From contig NZ_JACOQL010000002.1 of assembly GCF_014490725.1 (NCBI RefSeq), positions 372,001 to 436,000 of the forward strand: a stretch of DNA of 64,000 bases, in the 5' to 3' direction. The DNA comes from Paracoccus amoyensis (lineage in GTDB: Bacteria; Pseudomonadota; Alphaproteobacteria; Rhodobacterales; Rhodobacteraceae). Of the stretch, positions 1 to 9,141 are shown piece by piece. The notes beneath the pieces were generated by a model. That model was not told where the DNA came from. It ran no database searches and worked only from the letters and a program-made list of their open reading frames with translations. The position numbers and the translations under genes were made by a program. The stretch's first letter is position 1; the number at the start of each line of letters is the position of its first letter.

Positions 1-424
1 ACGGGTGCTTCAGCCGATATTTCATTGCGTCATAGGTCGCTAATTCGATGCGTCCGGCCGTATCTATGACCTGCCCCAGCTTGGTCAGCCGCTCGATCAG
101 GCGTAACAACGCCAGCGCGATCGATGAAATAACGACAAGCGTGACGACAAACACCACCGCGCGGCCTTGCGGGCCATAGGCGCTGATCTTCAAAGCCACC
201 AACCCGACGATGGCAAAGATCGTAACCGTCAACATACTGGTGGCCGGGATGCTCGACAGGCTGTCAATCGCATCCACAGTAATATCCAGCGGCAAAGGCC
301 AAGGCAGATGGCGCGACGACAACGATGCGATGAGAGCCGCCAGCAGCCCCACCACCGCATAGGCCGAGACATGCGCCATCCGTGTTTGACTGGCGCGGCC
401 AAGCGACCAGCTGAGTTTTCCCAT
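1..424 (-). CDS. DUF2254 family membrane protein, N-terminal part (runs off the window)
   Basis: The minus-strand frame from the ATG at 424 stays open to base 1, so only about the first 141 residues are present. It shows a hydrophobic segment near residues 20-35, the segment ITVDAIDSLSSIPATSML, a second hydrophobic stretch ending in SAYGPQGR, then a third hydrophobic stretch and LLRLIERLTKLGQV. From memory these match the ordered landmarks of the DUF2254 predicted membrane proteins. In that family the serine-rich segment and the next membrane helix are separated by about 40-50 further residues (a helix plus a loop), which seem to be missing here without loss of frame. Function in the family is unknown. 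A G-rich stretch (CGGGGGCAG) just before the ATG could serve as the ribosome binding site. The family call is by eye. Confidence 0.7.
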   Translation of the reverse strand, partial: MGKLSWSLGRASQTRMAHVSAYAVVGLLAALIASLSSRHLPWPLPLDITVDAIDSLSSIPATSMLTVTIFAIVGLVALKISAYGPQGRAVVFVVTLVVISSIALALLRLIERLTKLGQVIDTAGRIELATYDAMKYRLKHP

Positions 425-613
425 GCTGCCCCCGGAAAGCGTTTTGTCCGTAAAGGATAAACGCAAACGCGCTTGACGGGCATGTGGTTGCGTCAATCGC
501 AATGACCGTTTGCTGCACCATGCAAGTCCACTTCCCATACCCGTGAAATTCATGTAAAGGCCGCCTATCTATGACGTGACGCCCACGCCCCGGGGCACAT
601 GCATAAGGATAGG

Positions 614-634
614 GGCGGCGGCAATGGGGCCGCC
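614..634 (+). promoter_or_regulatory. Leader hairpin upstream of pnp
   Basis: GGCGGC at 617-622 pairs with GCCGCC at 629-634 around a six-base loop, about 50 bases before the pnp start. In many bacteria the pnp leader carries an RNase III-processed stem used for autoregulation by PNPase. This hairpin is short, so that role is only a possibility. The 425-683 gap holds nothing else I can name; rpsO, which often precedes pnp, is not in it. Confidence 0.35.
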
Positions 635-683
635 ATTTGGCAAGAGGCGACCGGAGGGCCGGATCGCACTCAGAGGAAATCAG

Positions 684-2825
684 ATGAAATTTGATGCAGT
701 CAAGAAATCCATTCAGTGGGGTCAGGACACTCTGACACTGGAAACGGGCAAGGTTGCCCGTCAGGCTGACGGCTCGGTCATCGCCACTTTGGGCGAAACC
801 AGCGTCATGGCCAACGTGACCTTCGCGAAAGAACCGAAACCGGGTCAGGACTTTTTCCCGCTGACGGTTCACTATCAGGAAAAATACTACGCTGCCGGTA
901 AAATCCCCGGCGGTTTCTTCAAACGTGAAGCACGCCCGTCCGAGAAAGAGACGCTGACCGCGCGTCTGATCGACCGTCCGTGCCGTCCGTTGTTTGCACC
1001 GGGCTTCAAGAATGAAGTGCTGGTGATGTGCACCGTGCTGTCGCATGATCTGGTCAACGATCCCGATATCGTCGCCATGATCGCCGCCTCGGCTGCGCTG
1101 ACCATTTCAGGCGTTCCGTTCATGGGCCCGATCGGTGCGGCACGCGTTGGTTTCGTCGATGGCGAATATGTCCTGAACCCGGAAGTTTCGGATATGGACC
1201 AGCTGCGCAACAACCCCGAACAGCGTCTGGATCTGGTCGTTGCTGGCACCAAAGACGCCGTGATGATGGTCGAATCGGAAGCCTACGAGCTGACCGAAGA
1301 GGAAATGCTGGGCGCCGTGAAATTCGGTCACGAGCAGATGCAGCCGGTTATCGACCTGATCATCGATCTGGCCGAAGACGCCGCAAAAGAGCCGTTCGAC
1401 TTTCAGTCGCCTGATTACAGCGCACTGTATCAGCGTGTGAAAACCCTGGGCGAAGACGGTATGCGCAACGCCTATGCCATCATCGACAAAAGCGAACGTC
1501 GCGATGCGATTCAGGTCGTTCGCGAAACGATCGTGGCCGAACTGTCCGAAGACGAACTGGCGGATCCGAACCTTGGTTCGGCGCTGAAAAAGCTGGAATC
1601 GGGCGTTCTGCGCGGTGATGTGGTCAAGAACGGCAAACGCATCGACGGCCGCGACACCAAGACGGTTCGCGCCATCGACAGCGAAGTGGGCGTTCTGCCC
1701 CGCACCCATGGCTCGGCCCTGTTCACCCGTGGTGAAACGCAGGCGCTGGTCGTGACCACGCTGGGCACCGGCGACGACGAACAGATCATCGACGCGTTGC
1801 ATGGCAATTCGCGCAGCAACTTCCTGCTGCATTACAACTTCCCGCCCTATTCGGTCGGCGAAGTTGGCCGCGTGGGATCGCCGGGCCGTCGCGAGATTGG
1901 TCACGGCAAACTGGCATGGCGTGCGTTGCAAGCCGTTCTGCCGGCTGCGACCGACTTCCCCTATACCATCCGCGTCGTGTCCGAGATCACCGAATCGAAC
2001 GGTTCGTCCTCGATGGCGTCGGTTTGCGGTGGTTCGCTGTCGATGATGGATGCTGGTGTTCCGTTGAAGGCACCGGTTGCAGGCGTTGCCATGGGCCTGG
2101 TTCTGGAAGACGATGGCAGCTATGCCGTTCTGACGGACATTCTGGGTGACGAAGACCACCTGGGCGACATGGACTTCAAGGTTGCTGGCACCGCCGATGG
2201 GATCACCAGCCTGCAGATGGACATCAAGGTTGCCGGCATCACGCCGGAAATCATGGAACAGGCTTTGGCGCAGGCCAAGGACGGTCGTCTGCATATCCTG
2301 GGCGAAATGTCGAAAGCGATCACCGAAGCGGGTTCCTTCTCGGCCCACGCTCCGCGGATCGAAACGATGAACATTCCCACCGACAAGATCCGCGAAGTGA
2401 TCGGCTCGGGCGGTAAGGTCATTCGTGAGATCGTCGAAGTTTCGGGTGCCAAGGTTGATATCAACGATGACGGCGTCATCAAGATCGCCTCGGCCAATGC
2501 CGATTCGATCCAGAAGGCCTATGACATGATCTATTCGATCGTGGCAGAGCCGGAAGAAGGCAAGATTTACACCGGTAAGGTCGTCAAACTGGTCGACTTT
2601 GGCGCGTTTGTGAACTTCTTCGGCAAGCGCGATGGTCTGGTTCACGTCAGCCAGATCGCCAACAAGCGCCTGACCCATCCTTCGGAAGTCCTGAAAGAGG
2701 GCCAAGAGGTCAAGGTCAAGCTGCTGGGCTTTGACGATCGCGGCAAGGTTCGCCTTGGCATGAAGATGGTCGATCAGGCAACCGGCGAAGAAATCGTCGA
2801 ATCCAAAGAAGAAACCGAAGCGTAA
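684..2825 (+). CDS. pnp: Polyribonucleotide nucleotidyltransferase (PNPase)
   Basis: The 713-residue product is the usual PNPase length. It degrades RNA 3'-5' by phosphorolysis, releasing nucleoside diphosphates, and is normally part of the degradosome. Two RNase PH-like domains lie at about residues 12-140 and 310-450, the second containing [19 protein letters not shown] domain with [15 protein letters not shown] lies near residue 570, and an S1 domain beginning [18 protein letters not shown] lies near residue 630. An open frame extends 36 codons upstream of the chosen start. ATG 684 is preferred because AGAGGAAA precedes it and [13 protein letters not shown] is the typical N-terminus. A strong terminator follows at 2847. 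Confidence 0.97.
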   Translation: MKFDAVKKSIQWGQDTLTLETGKVARQADGSVIATLGETSVMANVTFAKEPKPGQDFFPLTVHYQEKYYAAGKIPGGFFKREARPSEKETLTARLIDRPCRPLFAPGFKNEVLVMCTVLSHDLVNDPDIVAMIAASAALTISGVPFMGPIGAARVGFVDGEYVLNPEVSDMDQLRNNPEQRLDLVVAGTKDAVMMVESEAYELTEEEMLGAVKFGHEQMQPVIDLIIDLAEDAAKEPFDFQSPDYSALYQRVKTLGEDGMRNAYAIIDKSERRDAIQVVRETIVAELSEDELADPNLGSALKKLESGVLRGDVVKNGKRIDGRDTKTVRAIDSEVGVLPRTHGSALFTRGETQALVVTTLGTGDDEQIIDALHGNSRSNFLLHYNFPPYSVGEVGRVGSPGRREIGHGKLAWRALQAVLPAATDFPYTIRVVSEITESNGSSSMASVCGGSLSMMDAGVPLKAPVAGVAMGLVLEDDGSYAVLTDILGDEDHLGDMDFKVAGTADGITSLQMDIKVAGITPEIMEQALAQAKDGRLHILGEMSKAITEAGSFSAHAPRIETMNIPTDKIREVIGSGGKVIREIVEVSGAKVDINDDGVIKIASANADSIQKAYDMIYSIVAEPEEGKIYTGKVVKLVDFGAFVNFFGKRDGLVHVSQIANKRLTHPSEVLKEGQEVKVKLLGFDDRGKVRLGMKMVDQATGEEIVESKEETEA

Positions 2826-2846
2826 GCCGGTTCTTCCCGATTCACG

Positions 2847-2876
2847 AAAGGCCCCGGATTTTCCGGGGCCTTTTTC
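2847..2876 (+). terminator. Rho-independent terminator of pnp
   Basis: AAAGGCCCCGG (2847-2857) pairs with CCGGGGCCTTT (2863-2873) around a five-base loop and runs into a T tract. Confidence 0.92.
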
Positions 2877-2953
2877 GTTACCCTGCCCTATGGTCACGCT
2901 TTTGATATCGAAAGTGACAATGCTAGGCTTCGGCCGTTCAGGGAGGAACCAAG

Positions 2954-3979
2954 ATGCATTCAAGAGTGATCAATACCGCCTCTGCCATGGCGGTGACTGT
3001 CTTTATGGTTGGGCAGGCAAGTGCCGCGACCTTGGCCGACAGCTACACAAGCTTCTGGGCTTTGGGCGACAGCCTGTCCGACAATGGCAACCTGTCCTAT
3101 CTGGCCTATGGCGTGGGCACCGACTGGAATTATTCGGATCAAGCCGGCACCAATGCCTATTACGAGGGGCGCTTCACCAACGGTCGCTCATGGGCAGAAT
3201 ATGTCGCCGAGGATTTCAAGGCCGCCGGGCAGGCCAACGGCAATCTGGCCTATGGCGGGGCCGAGGCGCTTGAGGATGATACCTGGTGGGATCTGACGCC
3301 GGGGCTGGATTATCAGCGCAAAACCCTGATTGCCGATCACGCATCGGATTTTGGGGATAATCCGCTGGTGTCGATCATGATCGGCGCGAATGACCTGATG
3401 GGCGCGATGGGCGATGCAAATATTCTGGATATCGCCATCGACGCTGCAAACAAGATCGCCAGCACGGCGCGGACATTGGCACAAAACGGTGTTGGTGATT
3501 TTCTGATTGCGAACATGCCGAACCTGTCGACCATCCCGCGCTATGCGATGTTCCAGACGTCATTGCAGAGCACAGCCCTTGCCGCGTCCGAAGCGTTCAA
3601 CAGACAACTGGCAAATAACATCACCGATTTGCGTCGCGACGGCGTTCAGGTGGCTACGCTGGATCTGTGGAGCATTCTTGGCGATCTTCAGGCCTCACCC
3701 GAAGCTTACGGCCTGACCGATGGTGTGCGCCCCTGCCTGTATCCAAACGCAGATGCTGCAGCGGCCTATGGTGAGGCCGAAGTTTGCGCCGAATCGGATG
3801 CACTAAGCCGGTTGTTCTTCGACAGCGTGCATCCAAGTGCGCGGGTCCACGAAGCCTTTGGCGAGGCGGTTCGCGAAGCATTGGCGCCCGCACCGGTTCC
3901 GCTGCCGGGCACTCTGCCGCTGATGCTGGGCGGCGCACTCGTCTTTGGGCTGGTCCGTCGTAAGCGCAAGGCTGCCTGA
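2954..3979 (+). CDS. Secreted SGNH/GDSL esterase-lipase with VPLP-type C-terminal sorting signal
   Basis: The 341-residue product starts with a signal peptide (cleavage after about residue 25, VGQASAA). It carries the SGNH hydrolase blocks: FWALGDSLSDNGN with nucleophile Ser40, IGANDLM near residue 144, and DSVHPSARVHEAFG near residue 290 with the catalytic Asp-His pair. This places it with GDSL lipases/esterases of the thermolabile-haemolysin type; the substrate is unknown. The C-terminus reads VPLPGTLPLMLGGALVFG followed by RRKRK. That is a proline motif, one membrane helix and a basic tail, the layout of the PEP-CTERM/VPLPA-CTERM signals that exosortases process in Rhodobacteraceae. GGGAGGAACC precedes the ATG. 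The gene stands alone, with the pnp terminator upstream and a convergent GT8 gene downstream. Confidence 0.85.
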   Translation: MHSRVINTASAMAVTVFMVGQASAATLADSYTSFWALGDSLSDNGNLSYLAYGVGTDWNYSDQAGTNAYYEGRFTNGRSWAEYVAEDFKAAGQANGNLAYGGAEALEDDTWWDLTPGLDYQRKTLIADHASDFGDNPLVSIMIGANDLMGAMGDANILDIAIDAANKIASTARTLAQNGVGDFLIANMPNLSTIPRYAMFQTSLQSTALAASEAFNRQLANNITDLRRDGVQVATLDLWSILGDLQASPEAYGLTDGVRPCLYPNADAAAAYGEAEVCAESDALSRLFFDSVHPSARVHEAFGEAVREALAPAPVPLPGTLPLMLGGALVFGLVRRKRKAA

Positions 3980-4045
3980 GGTCATACCGAAAACCGGTCC
4001 AGTGATGGTCGCGTCAATCTGAAATTTAACGCCCTCTTTTAGAGT

Positions 4046-4951
4046 TCATACGGGCTTCAAATGCGGATACAGCGCAACAAAACGCGACAGCCTTCTGCGG
4101 TAGAGGAAGGTCGCACGGCCCTTGCTGGACCACACATCCCAACGAGGATCGCGCCAAGGCTTTTGCGGACCGTGATAATGCAGGATACGGGGCCGTCCAG
4201 TCAGTGCCCCGTATTCCGCCACGCCAAGCTTGCGGAAATATGAATGGTGTCGCTGCGCCCGTCCCCAAGACAGGTTCCAGGCGATGTCCAATTGTGTGAC
4301 GTTTCCGTCGAACAGGGTGTTAAGGTGATCCTGATCTCCGTGTGAGCAGGCAGATGCACTAAGAACGTCCTCGATCCGATGTTGCATTTCAGGATCTGCA
4401 CGAATTTGATCACAATTCAGAAGCAAAATTCCTGCATTGAAATATTCGGTCGACTCGGCCGGGGCCATGAAAGCTGCAACTTCAGCCAAGCGGGCGTCAC
4501 GCTCATTTTTCGCGACTTCTGAATCGGCAAGCCAGTGCAGCAGTGTGAAGTCACGCACCACTCCTGCATAGGTTGTGCCCAGATCCAGATCGAAAAGCGG
4601 GCTGACGTCGCCTGTCACCAAGGTGTCGCCATCGATGTAAAGAGCATATCCATCAATATAGCGCGGGATAAACAGGCGCCCCATTGTCGCGGCCGTGATG
4701 TAATCCTTTGGCCCTTCGGCTTGGCACAGATGATCCTGCCCGATTTCCTTTTCGATCAGCGTCACACGTGGATTTCCAGCGGCGACATGCCGAACGTTCT
4801 TCCAGTCGGCATCAGAAAGATTATCACCCCAGAAATGCAGCTCGGCATCGCCTGAAAGCGTCTCGAGCAGGCTCCACACCGAAACGAGGGTCGGGTTCAG
4901 AAAGCCTGAATCTGTGACATAGACGATTTTGACTGGGCGTCGGGTTGTCAT
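4046..4951 (-). CDS. Glycosyltransferase family 8 protein
   Basis: The 301-residue product shows the GT8 pattern: an N-terminal KIVYVTDSGFLNPTLVSVWSL strand-helix unit, the metal/nucleotide-sugar motif LYIDGDTLV near residue 107, a FNAGILLLN segment near residue 168, and C-terminal LHYHGPQKPW (about residues 253-262). GT8 enzymes are retaining transferases that move hexose from a UDP-sugar, typically onto lipopolysaccharide core or glycans. No signal peptide or membrane segment is visible, so it should be cytoplasmic. It is divergent from the coupled glycosyltransferase pair at 5046-6652, which suggests a small glycan-building locus. The acceptor cannot be read from the sequence. Confidence 0.88.
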   Translation of the reverse strand: MTTRRPVKIVYVTDSGFLNPTLVSVWSLLETLSGDAELHFWGDNLSDADWKNVRHVAAGNPRVTLIEKEIGQDHLCQAEGPKDYITAATMGRLFIPRYIDGYALYIDGDTLVTGDVSPLFDLDLGTTYAGVVRDFTLLHWLADSEVAKNERDARLAEVAAFMAPAESTEYFNAGILLLNCDQIRADPEMQHRIEDVLSASACSHGDQDHLNTLFDGNVTQLDIAWNLSWGRAQRHHSYFRKLGVAEYGALTGRPRILHYHGPQKPWRDPRWDVWSSKGRATFLYRRRLSRFVALYPHLKPV

Positions 4952-5045
4952 TCAAACACCGCTTGGCTGTTATTGTAATCTCTGGTTCGTTTAGGTCATA
5001 CAGCCTAATGTTAAGGTCGTCGACATAGTCCCACCTGGAGAGACG

Positions 5046-5822
5046 ATGGAACCTGTCAGTATCCTGACGATGAAATGGGGCACTCTTTACAGTGCCGATG
5101 ACGTGAACCGGCTGGCGGCACAGGTGCGGCGCCACTTGCAGCGTCCGCATCGCTTTATCTGCTTTACCGATGACAGTTCCGGGCTGGACCCGCAGGTCGA
5201 GGCTTTGCCGCTGCCTGAATTGGGGCTGCCGGAGGGGCACAATGACACGCGCTGGCGTAAGTTGGGCGTATTTCGGCGTGATCTGGCTGGCTTGTCGGGG
5301 ACGGCGCTGTTTCTGGATATCGACCTTGTCGTGGTGGATGATCTGACGCCGTTTTTCGATCTGCCGGGCGATTTCTATATCATTCGCGACGACGATCTGT
5401 TCCGGCCCAAACCCTTGCGCAAGATCAACCCGGAACGGGACAAGTTCCTGCATGGTGTCGGCAACTCCAGCGTATTCCGGTTCGCGATCGGGCAGCATCC
5501 CTATATTCTGGACGCCTATCTGGCCGATCCGGCTGCCGCGACCCGGAACTATGAAATCAGCCAGCAGTTTCAATCCACGCAACTGGCAAAGCACGGCAAC
5601 CTGCATTACTGGCCGCGCGGCTGGTGCGTCAGTTTCAAGAATGACTGCGTGCCGCGCAACTTTGCCAGCTATTTCCGTGATCCCAGCCTGCCCGAAGGGG
5701 CCAGGATCGTGCTGTTCGCAGGCGCTCCGAAGATGGAAGATGTCTTTGCCGGGCGTGGGCACAAGTGGTATCGCCGCATCGGCAATATCGACTGGCTGCG
5801 ACGGGCGTGGGAAAATCCGTGA
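5046..5822 (+). CDS. Putative glycosyltransferase, GT-A type (DxD motif)
   Basis: The 258-residue protein has a GT-A-like layout with ALFLDIDLVVVDDLTPFF near residues 88-105, where DID is the likely metal-binding DxD. It also has a KMEDVFAGRGHKWYRR segment near the C-terminus. I recognise the fold but not a named family; it resembles the nucleotide-diphospho-sugar transferases scattered through Rhodobacteraceae surface loci. CACCTGGAGAGACG gives a good ribosome binding site before ATG 5046. Its stop overlaps the GTG start of the next gene, so the two are translationally coupled. Confidence 0.75.
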   Translation: MEPVSILTMKWGTLYSADDVNRLAAQVRRHLQRPHRFICFTDDSSGLDPQVEALPLPELGLPEGHNDTRWRKLGVFRRDLAGLSGTALFLDIDLVVVDDLTPFFDLPGDFYIIRDDDLFRPKPLRKINPERDKFLHGVGNSSVFRFAIGQHPYILDAYLADPAAATRNYEISQQFQSTQLAKHGNLHYWPRGWCVSFKNDCVPRNFASYFRDPSLPEGARIVLFAGAPKMEDVFAGRGHKWYRRIGNIDWLRRAWENP

Positions 5823-6652
5823 TCTCTGATCTTTTTCGCCAGTTCAAGCATGGCCGCCGTATCGCCAGGGCCAAGGCTGACCTGAACACTCGCCCGCTGA
5901 ACAAGGGCCGCGACCACGGCTTGCCTGCACCGCTCGTGGTATCACTGACCAGCTATGCGGCGCGTTTCGATACGCTGGCTTTGACATTGCGCGGTCTTCT
6001 GGGTCAGACCGTTCGGCCCGATCATGTGATCCTGTGGCTGGATGAGGGTGACGTGTCCAAGGTGCCCCCTGAGGTTCAGGCGCTGACCGCCAGTGGGTTG
6101 CAGATCGAAGTTTGCCCCGGGTGGCGTTCTTACAAGAAGATCGTGCCGACCCTACTGAAATATCCAGACAGCTATATCGTGACAGCGGATGACGACGTTT
6201 ATTACGATGCGGATTGGTTGGACGGATTGGTTGCCGCTGCACAGGGCGGTGCAGCGATTGCCTGCCATCGTGCGCATCTTGTGACGCTGGATGCGACAGG
6301 AAAGCCGCGACCCTATGTCGATTGGGACCACAACATTGAACAGGCCCAAAAATCACCACTGGTATTTCTGACGGGCGTCTCCGGAGTGATTTATGCGCCC
6401 GGATCGCTGCATCCTGATGTGACAAATGCAGACAGGTTTACGCAACTGGCGCCTCGGTCCGATGATGTCTGGCTATACTGGATGCACCGCCTGAATGGTG
6501 TCGAGGCACAGAAAATCGGGGCCAAGGCGCGCATCCTTGAATGGGATGGCAGTCAGGCGCAAAGCTTGCGGTCCGAAAATTTGCACGGCACCGGCAATGA
6601 TCAGGCAATCGATGCCTTGCTGAAGCATTATGGATGGCCTGTATCACGTTGA
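5819..6652 (+). CDS. Putative glycosyltransferase (GT2-like, DDD motif), coupled to upstream gene
   Basis: The 277-residue product starts at GTG 5819, which shares bases with the TGA of the previous gene (GTGA). An ATG in the same frame at 5765 lies deep inside that gene and has no ribosome binding site, so I reject it. The protein contains PLVVSLTSYAARF near residue 40, and YIVTADDDVYYDADWLDG near residue 120, where the Asp run is the expected nucleotide-sugar metal site. It then has SDDVWLYWMHRLNG. This is typical of small glycosyltransferases in polysaccharide loci. Donor and acceptor are unknown. With its partner and the divergent GT8 gene it forms a three-enzyme set. Confidence 0.78.
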   Translation: MISDLFRQFKHGRRIARAKADLNTRPLNKGRDHGLPAPLVVSLTSYAARFDTLALTLRGLLGQTVRPDHVILWLDEGDVSKVPPEVQALTASGLQIEVCPGWRSYKKIVPTLLKYPDSYIVTADDDVYYDADWLDGLVAAAQGGAAIACHRAHLVTLDATGKPRPYVDWDHNIEQAQKSPLVFLTGVSGVIYAPGSLHPDVTNADRFTQLAPRSDDVWLYWMHRLNGVEAQKIGAKARILEWDGSQAQSLRSENLHGTGNDQAIDALLKHYGWPVSR

Positions 6653-6657
6653 AGCAC

Positions 6658-6683
6658 AAAGCCCCGATATCAGGCGGGGCTTT
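6658..6683. terminator. Bidirectional terminator between glycosyltransferase and peroxiredoxin genes
   Basis: AAAGCCCCG (6658-6666) pairs with CGGGGCTTT (6675-6683) around eight bases. It lies between convergent genes and has A and T flanks that suit both strands. Confidence 0.8.
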
Positions 6684-6692
6684 GCGATCTGA

Positions 6693-7349
6693 TCAGGCTG
6701 GGTCTTTGGCAAAGCGCAGATAGGGCAGTTTGATATCCAGTGCGCCGTATTTTTCCTCGGCCGCCTGATCGTCCAGGGCCAGCGCGACGATCACATCCTG
6801 ACCCGGAATCCAGTTTGCCGGGGTCGCCAGGGGCACGCCATCGGTTTTGCGAACTGCGTCCAGCGCACGCAGGATTTCGGCAAAGTTGCGACCGACCGAC
6901 ATCGGATAGGTCATGGTCAGTCGAACCTTCTTGTCCGGCCCGATGATAAAGACGGTGCGAACAGTTGCCGAATGCTGCGGGGTGCGGCCTTCGGTGGGCA
7001 GATAATAATCTGCGGGCAGCATGTCATAGGCCTTCGCAACCGTCAGATCGCGGTCATCAATCATCGGGAAATTTGCAGGCGAGCCGGCAATTTTTTCGAT
7101 GTCGGTTTTCCATTTGCCATGATCCTCAACCGAATCAACGGAAATGCCCATGACCTTGGTGCTGCGCTTCTCAAACTCGGGGATCAGCTGTGCAACCGCG
7201 CCGAATTCCGTTGTGCAGACCGGCGTGAAATCGCGCGGATGGCTGAACAGAATGGCATAGCTGCCGTCCAGCCAGTCGTGAAAATGAACCTCACCCTCGG
7301 TCGAATTGGCGGTGAAATCGGGTGCCACATCGTTGATGCGCAATGACAT
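6693..7349 (-). CDS. 1-Cys peroxiredoxin (Prx6 subfamily)
   Basis: The 218-residue product has the Prx6 layout: an AhpC/TSA domain with FSHPRDFTPVCTTEFG, peroxidatic Cys45, and a C-terminal 1-cysPrx domain with MTYPMSVGRNFAEILRALDA. No second resolving cysteine is visible. It reduces hydrogen and alkyl peroxides in the cytoplasm. The frame is open 35 codons upstream of the chosen ATG at 7349. I take 7349 because MSLRINDVAPDF is the normal family N-terminus and GAAAGG lies shortly upstream. It is divergent from the aldehyde dehydrogenase. Confidence 0.92.
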   Translation of the reverse strand: MSLRINDVAPDFTANSTEGEVHFHDWLDGSYAILFSHPRDFTPVCTTEFGAVAQLIPEFEKRSTKVMGISVDSVEDHGKWKTDIEKIAGSPANFPMIDDRDLTVAKAYDMLPADYYLPTEGRTPQHSATVRTVFIIGPDKKVRLTMTYPMSVGRNFAEILRALDAVRKTDGVPLATPANWIPGQDVIVALALDDQAAEEKYGALDIKLPYLRFAKDPA

Positions 7350-7517
7350 GGTGCATCCTTTCGGTTGGTTGGTTGCGTCCCAGTCAACATAAGACCAGCA
7401 TGGTAAATTTCCAGCCTTTTTTAACGAGTGGTTTGGTCGAGATTTTAAGCGCATTTTCGGCTTGCGGACCGGATCACATCACATCACCCTGTCGCCGACA
7501 TGAATACGGAGGAAGCG

Positions 7518-8969
7518 ATGAGCACACTGCAAGACAAGCGCAAGTTTTACATCAATGGTCAGTGGGTCGATCCGGTTAAGGCCAATGACCTTGAGGTCAT
7601 CGACCCTTCGAACGAAGAACCGGTCGCTGTGATTTCACTGGGTGGTCAGGCGGATACCGATGCAGCCGTTGCCGCCGCCAAGGCCGCTTTCCCGGCATGG
7701 TCCGCGACCCCGCCCGCTGAAAGGCTGGCCTATATCGAAAAAATTCTGGAAGTCTATGAGAAGCGGGCCAAAGACATGGCCGCCGCCATTACCGACGAAA
7801 TGGGCGCGCCGCAGGATATGTCGCTGGACGATCAGACCGGCGCTGGCAGCTATCACATCAAGAACTTCATTACGGCTTTCAAGGACTTCCAATTCGTGAA
7901 GCCCTTGGGCGATCATGCGCCCAGCTCGATGATCGCGTGGGAACCTGTTGGCGTTGTCGGTCTGATCACGCCTTGGAACTGGCCGATGAATCAGGTGACG
8001 CTAAAGGTGATTCCGGCATTGCTGGCGGGCGATACCTGCGTTCTGAAGCCGTCCGAAATCGCGCCACTGTCGTCGATGGTCTTTGCCGAAATCGTGGATG
8101 AGGCTGGGCTGCCGCCGGGCGTTTTCAACCTTGTGAACGGTGATGGCACAGGGGTAGGCAACCAACTTACGACACATCCCGACGTGGCAATGATCAGCTT
8201 TACCGGGTCAACCCGCGCAGGTATCGCAATCAGCAAGGCCGCTGCCGACACGTTGAAAAAGGTCGTGCTGGAACTGGGTGGCAAGGGTGCCAATCTGGTC
8301 TTTGCCGATGCTGACGATCAGGCGGTTATCCGCGGTGCCACGCATTGCTTCTATAATAGTGGGCAGTCGTGCAATGCGCCGACGCGCATGCTGGTCGAAC
8401 GGTCGGTCTATGACCGTGCCGTGGAAGCGGCGGCCAAGGTGGCGAATGACACGGCCGTCGCAACCGCCCATCAGCCGGGCCCGCATATCGGCCCGGTTGT
8501 CAGCAAGCAGCAATGGGACAAGATTCAGGGTCTGATCCAGCAGGGTATTGATGAAGGCGCGCGGCTGGTTGCCGGTGGAACCGGCCTGCCCGAGGGCGTC
8601 AATCGCGGCTATTATGTCCGTCCGACCGTGTTCGCCGATGTCAGCAACGATATGACAGTTGCCCAACAGGAAATCTTTGGTCCTGTCTTGTCGATCATTC
8701 CCTTCGATACCGAAGAAGAGGCGATTCGGATCGCGAATGACACGCCCTATGGTTTGACGAACTATGTTCAGACCCAGGACGGTCAGCGCCGGAACCGCCT
8801 TGCACGTCAATTGCAGGCGGGCATGGTTGAGATGAACGGTGTGTCGCGTGGCGCAGGCTCTGCCTTTGGTGGGGTGAAGATGTCTGGCCGGGCACGCGAG
8901 GGTGGTCTGAGCGGTCTGGAAGAATTCATGGATTCCAAGGCGATAAGTGGCTGGGACCGCGACGCCTGA
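7518..8969 (+). CDS. Aldehyde dehydrogenase (NAD(P)+-dependent)
   Basis: The 483-residue ALDH superfamily protein oxidises an aldehyde to its acid. It has the GLITPWNWPMNQ substrate-channel region, the catalytic-base segment LELGGKG near residue 251, and the nucleophile in NSGQSCNAPTRM near residue 285. PTVFADVSNDMTVAQQEIFG follows, and the protein ends in an oligomerisation tail. An ATG 18 bases upstream (7500) is in frame, but the Shine-Dalgarno GGAGGAAG lies between the two ATGs, so 7518 is the start. The aldehyde used cannot be inferred; no pathway partner is adjacent. A strong terminator follows. Confidence 0.9.
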   Translation: MSTLQDKRKFYINGQWVDPVKANDLEVIDPSNEEPVAVISLGGQADTDAAVAAAKAAFPAWSATPPAERLAYIEKILEVYEKRAKDMAAAITDEMGAPQDMSLDDQTGAGSYHIKNFITAFKDFQFVKPLGDHAPSSMIAWEPVGVVGLITPWNWPMNQVTLKVIPALLAGDTCVLKPSEIAPLSSMVFAEIVDEAGLPPGVFNLVNGDGTGVGNQLTTHPDVAMISFTGSTRAGIAISKAAADTLKKVVLELGGKGANLVFADADDQAVIRGATHCFYNSGQSCNAPTRMLVERSVYDRAVEAAAKVANDTAVATAHQPGPHIGPVVSKQQWDKIQGLIQQGIDEGARLVAGGTGLPEGVNRGYYVRPTVFADVSNDMTVAQQEIFGPVLSIIPFDTEEEAIRIANDTPYGLTNYVQTQDGQRRNRLARQLQAGMVEMNGVSRGAGSAFGGVKMSGRAREGGLSGLEEFMDSKAISGWDRDA

Positions 8970-8992
8970 ACCAATACGCCTGATCTAACGCG

Positions 8993-9028
8993 GACGGTGA
9001 CGAAAAACATCCTCGTCACCGTCTTTTA
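8993..9028 (+). terminator. Rho-independent terminator of aldehyde dehydrogenase gene
   Basis: GACGGTGACG (8993-9002) pairs with CGTCACCGTC (9014-9023), followed by TTTTAT. Confidence 0.88.
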
Positions 9029-9141
9029 TACGCCCCCTTGGGGTCGTGTTAATAACTGAATACACAGTATTTTATCCGTTAACTTGTTTTATGCCTGCTT
9101 CGCCGCGACATTCCGTGGGTCTTTGACTTGCGAGGTGGCCA

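Noticed and set aside
1107..2963. A 618-codon open frame on the minus strand across pnp
   Set aside because: It is antisense to the well-conserved pnp gene, is rich in His/Arg/Asp/Phe as expected of a shadow frame, and matches no family.
9029..9141. Possible CtrA box upstream of motB
   Set aside because: The best match to TTAA-N7-TTAA has at least two mismatches.
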